Source of the DNA: Brevinema_A sp051647535
GTDB lineage: Bacteria; Spirochaetota; Brevinematia; Brevinematales; Brevinemataceae
Assembly: GCA_051647535.1 (NCBI GenBank)
Contig: JBOFEA010000028.1
Span: 1-8,644 of the forward strand
DNA length: 8,644 bases
Direction of reading: 5' to 3'
A model generated the notes under the pieces. The model was not told the origin of the DNA, searched no databases, and saw only the letters and a list, made by a program, of their open reading frames with translations. Below are positions 6,758 through 8,644 of this stretch, piece by piece (the stretch's first letter is position 1; each line of letters begins with the position of its first letter). Both the position numbers and the translations under genes were made by a program.

Positions 6758-7581
6758 ACTCCTAAGATATTTTCTGTTATTACGACACCATTATTTTTTT
6801 CGATAAACATTATTAGAGGTTGTTTTACTCCATTGAGTTTTTCTATGATAAACTCCTTGGTGAACTTTTGCATTTCTAAACTCTCAAAAACTAAAACTGC
6901 TTTTGGAGTTCCATCATATCCATTTATTCTATAAACAAAGAAAGTCCGTGATTTCATTTTTAGATTATCTACAACTTCTCTTTTTATAGGGTGTATTGTA
7001 TTAACTGCATTATAGTATGTATTACCACTTTTTGCATTGCAATCAGGTAGTGAATCTATGAAAAAATCACCTTCACGCCACCCCTTCCCGATAAATCCTT
7101 CGCCAATAGGATATTCCTTTCTCCCCATTTGAGTAAGTATTGGGTCTACTGACGTCCGACCAATTAACTTAAACTTATTTTCATAAACCTTGTATACGCT
7201 TATTCTTTCATTGTGCGTAAAATTTAGGTTTTTTATCAATAATCTAAGATATGAGTTAAATAAATCGTTAGTTTCACTTACAACTTCATTTAGCTTTGAT
7301 TCTAAATCGTTTATTTTAGAACTCTTCTTGTTGTTTTCTTCTTCAAGTTTCTGTACCTCTTTCGCATGAACAACTGCAAATACTCCAAATACTATAGAGA
7401 ATATAACTGACACATAATATAATAACTTTCCTATTTGAAAATTATCAATGCCAAATATATCTATTGTTATGTCGTTAATATTTGAAATATCAACGACAGA
7501 TAGCGCAACTAAACTGACTCCTGATATTATAAGTGCTTTATCAAAAATATAATCTATGCTTCTTTTAAACCAATTTCTCAT
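6754..7581 (-). CDS. Two-TM membrane protein with coiled coil and GAF-like sensor domain
   Basis: A 275-residue protein. Residues 15-31 and 53-73 are hydrophobic helices; with a positively charged N-terminus (RNWFKRS) the first fits an inner-membrane anchor. Residues 74-115 form a coiled coil (KEVQKLEEENNKKSSKIND and onward). The rest, about 118-265, reads as a GAF-like domain. It has ERISVYKVY, then GRTSVDP, the GRKEYPIGEGFIGKGW block, a LPD turn, KMKSRTFFVYRI and KAVLVFES. The GAF-like part would lie in the cytoplasm and could bind a small ligand or sense a signal. This is the first gene of the minus-strand group and overlaps the Panacea gene by four bases. That pairing suggests a membrane-acting toxin or abortive-infection effector held in check by the Panacea protein, but this is inference. 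Confidence 0.65.
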   Translation of the reverse strand: MRNWFKRSIDYIFDKALIISGVSLVALSVVDISNINDITIDIFGIDNFQIGKLLYYVSVIFSIVFGVFAVVHAKEVQKLEEENNKKSSKINDLESKLNEVVSETNDLFNSYLRLLIKNLNFTHNERISVYKVYENKFKLIGRTSVDPILTQMGRKEYPIGEGFIGKGWREGDFFIDSLPDCNAKSGNTYYNAVNTIHPIKREVVDNLKMKSRTFFVYRINGYDGTPKAVLVFESLEMQKFTKEFIIEKLNGVKQPLIMFIEKNNGVVITENILGV

Positions 7582-7603
7582 TTATATCTTTTGTATTAAT
7601 GAC

Positions 7604-7616
7604 AGGTAACTTACCT
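7604..7616. promoter_or_regulatory. Palindrome AGGTAA-C-TTACCT upstream of membrane-GAF gene
   Basis: This is a perfect 6+1+6 inverted repeat centred 29 bases before the start codon at 7581. Its position fits an operator or a leader hairpin controlling the minus-strand group. No regulator gene is adjacent apart from the Panacea protein, which may act as one. Confidence 0.35.
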
Positions 7617-7732
7617 ATTGATAGTCAACATGAGCATTAATTCGCCATGCTCTGCATGATAAGATGCTTAAACGAGATAAACCTACTAATAGAATTTATC
7701 TCCTAAAAAAACATCTGTAAGTCATACATATA

Positions 7733-7765
7733 CAAAAATACATAATTATATCGAATTAATCCGAA
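7733..7765 (-). promoter_or_regulatory. Candidate promoter for the minus-strand membrane/Panacea/nuclease group
   Basis: On the minus strand a -7 box TATTTTTG (7740-7733) matches TAnnTTTG. A partial -33 box TTCG (7765-7762) lies 21 bases upstream, three of four bases fitting. It would give a long leader of about 145 bases before the start at 7581. A nearer but poorer -7 match, TAGGTTTA, lies around 7676-7683. An imperfectly placed 7-bp inverted repeat (7752-7758 with 7775-7781) overlaps the -33 area. Confidence 0.35.
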
Positions 7766-7804
7766 TAACAGCTATAATTCGCATGATTAATAACCATTTA
7801 GAAC

Positions 7805-7866
7805 GCAGAGAGTAATATGTAATTTTGAAAATATAAGAGTTGAGGATCATAATCCTCCCTCTCCGC
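7805..7866 (+). other. tRNA-3'-end-like sequence, possible attachment-site relic
   Basis: The sequence ending CCTCCCTCTCCGC (7854-7866) looks like the 3' end of a Bacteroides tRNA (Ser-like, discriminator G, no encoded CCA). It is preceded by a small stem GAGGA/TCCTC (7842-7846 with 7853-7857). An upstream GCAGAGAG (7805-7812) pairs with CTCTCCGC (7859-7866) apart from one A-C mismatch. The 46 bases between do not make D and anticodon arms, and the T loop is non-standard, so this is not a working tRNA. Integrative elements in Bacteroides often use tRNA 3' ends with a core of this kind. From memory, an NBU core in a tRNA-Ser gene differs at two of these 13 positions. A degenerate att copy is the best reading, but it is not certain. 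Confidence 0.35.
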
Positions 7867-7871
7867 ATTTA

Positions 7872-7902
7872 GCGCCGGGAACTTTCGTTTCCGGCGCTTT
7901 TT
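7872..7902 (+). terminator. Strong intrinsic terminator
   Basis: A 10-bp stem GCGCCGGGAA (7872-7881) pairs with TTTCCGGCGC (7888-7897), with one G-U pair, around the loop CTTTCG. It is followed at once by TTTTT (7898-7902). It lies five bases after the tRNA-like sequence and is far richer in GC than its surroundings, as expected of a terminator that once served a chromosomal tRNA gene. It now insulates the IS66 element from leftward transcription units. Confidence 0.85.
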
Positions 7903-7906
7903 CATT

Positions 7907-7920
7907 GTAAGCGTCTCCGG
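7907..7920 (+). mobile_element. Left terminal repeat of an IS66-family element
   Basis: The sequence GTAAGCGTCTCCGG has the GTAAGCG start characteristic of IS66-family ends and lies 62 bases before the tnpA start. IS66 elements make 8-bp target duplications, so the preceding TTTTTCAT (7899-7906), partly in the terminator's U-run, would be the left copy. The right end lies beyond the window. Confidence 0.65.
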
Positions 7921-7929
7921 AATAGTCTC

Positions 7930-7960
7930 TTTCAGGAATTAGAACTTGAATCTACCTTTG
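7930..7960 (+). promoter_or_regulatory. IS66 internal promoter
   Basis: A -7 box TACCTTTG (7953-7960) matches TAnnTTTG fully. A -33 box TTTC (7930-7933) lies 19 bases upstream, three of four bases fitting. Transcription would begin near 7967, giving a short leader before the ATG at 7982. Confidence 0.5.
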
Positions 7961-7981
7961 CGGCAATAAAACTGAAAACTT

Positions 7982-8380
7982 ATGAAAGCAGTAGAACGCT
8001 ACCAACTCACACTTGATCAATTCAGAGCTATACGACAAGAGGGTAAAGAAATTACTTTACGTGATTTTTGTAAAGAGAAACATGTGAATTATCCACCAAT
8101 GACAGCATGGTTATCCAGAAAAGGGATTTTCATATCCAACTTAAATCCGATTAAAAAGAAAAATATAAGTAAGCCGGTGATTAAAAAAGAAAAATCTCCT
8201 GATATTCTTTCGAATCAAATATTTGTTCCGATTCAGCCACAAGCTCCATCAAAAAGCATAACAAATGGATTGTCTGGAATATCAATTACATTTCCTGATG
8301 GTGTATGTGTTACTATAAAGCAGGCTTCAGCCTGTGCCTTGACGGATTTTATTAATAACTATAATCTGGAGGTTGTTTAG
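7982..8380 (+). CDS. tnpA: IS66-family accessory protein TnpA
   Basis: A 132-residue protein of the Bacteroidetes IS66 first-ORF type. Residues 8-52 form a helix-turn-helix unit (LTLDQFRAIRQEGKEI, then LRDFCKEKHVNYPPMTAWLS). A lysine-rich linker follows (55-75). The C-terminal motif ISITFPDGVCVTIKQASACA (near 99-118), just before the end, is shared by this family. IS66 needs TnpA, TnpB and the TnpC transposase; TnpA is a small DNA-binding helper. The ORF looks intact, ends TAG, and the tnpB ATG follows two bases later, the usual IS66 arrangement. Because its partners downstream are ruined by deletion, it cannot support transposition on its own here. Confidence 0.75.
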   Translation: MKAVERYQLTLDQFRAIRQEGKEITLRDFCKEKHVNYPPMTAWLSRKGIFISNLNPIKKKNISKPVIKKEKSPDILSNQIFVPIQPQAPSKSITNGLSGISITFPDGVCVTIKQASACALTDFINNYNLEVV

Positions 8381-8381
8381 T

Positions 8382-8644
8382 ATGTTTGGATTAGATGGAA
8401 ATGTAAGATATTTTCTTTGTCAGAAATACGTTGACAAGTCCACAGAGCACAAACATAAAATAGGGATAAATAATTGGACTGTTGAAGACAACTACGCATA
8501 TAGGTAGCAATACTATCCACCTATAATGACTGAAATAAAGGAAGAGTTATTGAGTATTAAGAATTCTTCGGATTATATCAAAAGTAGTGATCTGGGTAAA
8601 GCTGTAGAGTATATGTTGAATGAGTGGAATGCACTCATAAATAT
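8382..8644 (+). pseudogene. IS66 tnpB start fused by deletion to a tnpC 3' part
   Basis: The first 18 codons (MFGLDGNVRYFLCQKYVD, 8382-8435) are the usual N-terminus of IS66 TnpB. From about 8436, in the same frame, the sequence changes to EHKHKIGINNW, TVEDNYAYR, then TAG (8505-8507), then QYYPPIMTEIKEE and LGKAVEYMLNEWNAL. This is the C-terminal region of the TnpC transposase, preceding its terminal catalytic Glu block. The rest of TnpB and most of TnpC are missing, an internal deletion of probably well over 1 kb judging from usual IS66 sizes. The TAG stands where a Gln would fit. The fragment is open to the end of the window. The assignment of the second half rests on the LGKA...YMLNEW pattern and its position within an IS66. 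Confidence 0.65.

Noticed and set aside
7805..7866. Functional tRNA gene
   Set aside because: There are no D or anticodon arms, the T loop is wrong, the length is about 62 bases and there is a mismatch in the acceptor-like stem.

Overview
The window looks like an accessory (mobile or defence) region of a Bacteroides or a close Bacteroidales relative. It is AT-rich, genes lack clear Shine-Dalgarno sequences, and several upstream regions carry the Bacteroidetes promoter pattern TTTG-N19-21-TAnnTTTG. Most gene families, and the IS66 and IS256 relics, are of Bacteroides type. This assignment is by pattern recognition; no search was run.

Layout. (1) 1-248 is a leader with a promoter at 143-174 whose -7 box lies in a perfect 13-bp inverted repeat (159-192). 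(2) 249-431 is a dead XRE-type helix-turn-helix gene with no start codon and an in-frame TAA. (3) 454-3953 is a tightly packed plus-strand operon: an NdpA-like protein, a membrane protein with three C-terminal transmembrane helices, and a second, more typical NdpA/YejK-family protein. Both internal junctions read TAATATG. (4) 3971-4548 is a decayed C-terminal piece of an AlbA/HATPase-type ATP-binding protein. (5) 4547-4918 is a noncoding stretch bracketed by 29-nt near-identical direct repeats and containing several hairpins. (6) About 4997-5243 is the 3' end of an IS256-family transposase with only its right terminal repeat. (7) On the minus strand, 7581-5313, lie a TM-coiled-coil-GAF membrane protein, a Panacea/SocA-type protein overlapping it by ATGA, and a PD-(D/E)XK nuclease. 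(8) 7805-7902 holds a tRNA-3'-end-like sequence (possible att relic) followed by a strong intrinsic terminator. (9) From 7907 an IS66-family element begins. Its tnpA is intact, but tnpB is fused by an internal deletion to a tnpC remnant that runs off the window.

Together the window resembles a defence or conflict island built in several layers. Two gene sets could work as units: the NdpA-like/membrane/NdpA operon, whose former regulator is now broken, and the minus-strand membrane-GAF/Panacea/nuclease set. The second pairs a likely membrane effector with a domain known as a neutraliser of toxins, next to a nuclease that has no methyltransferase in view. Neither is an arrangement I can match to a named system. 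Their functions are inference from domain content and gene order.
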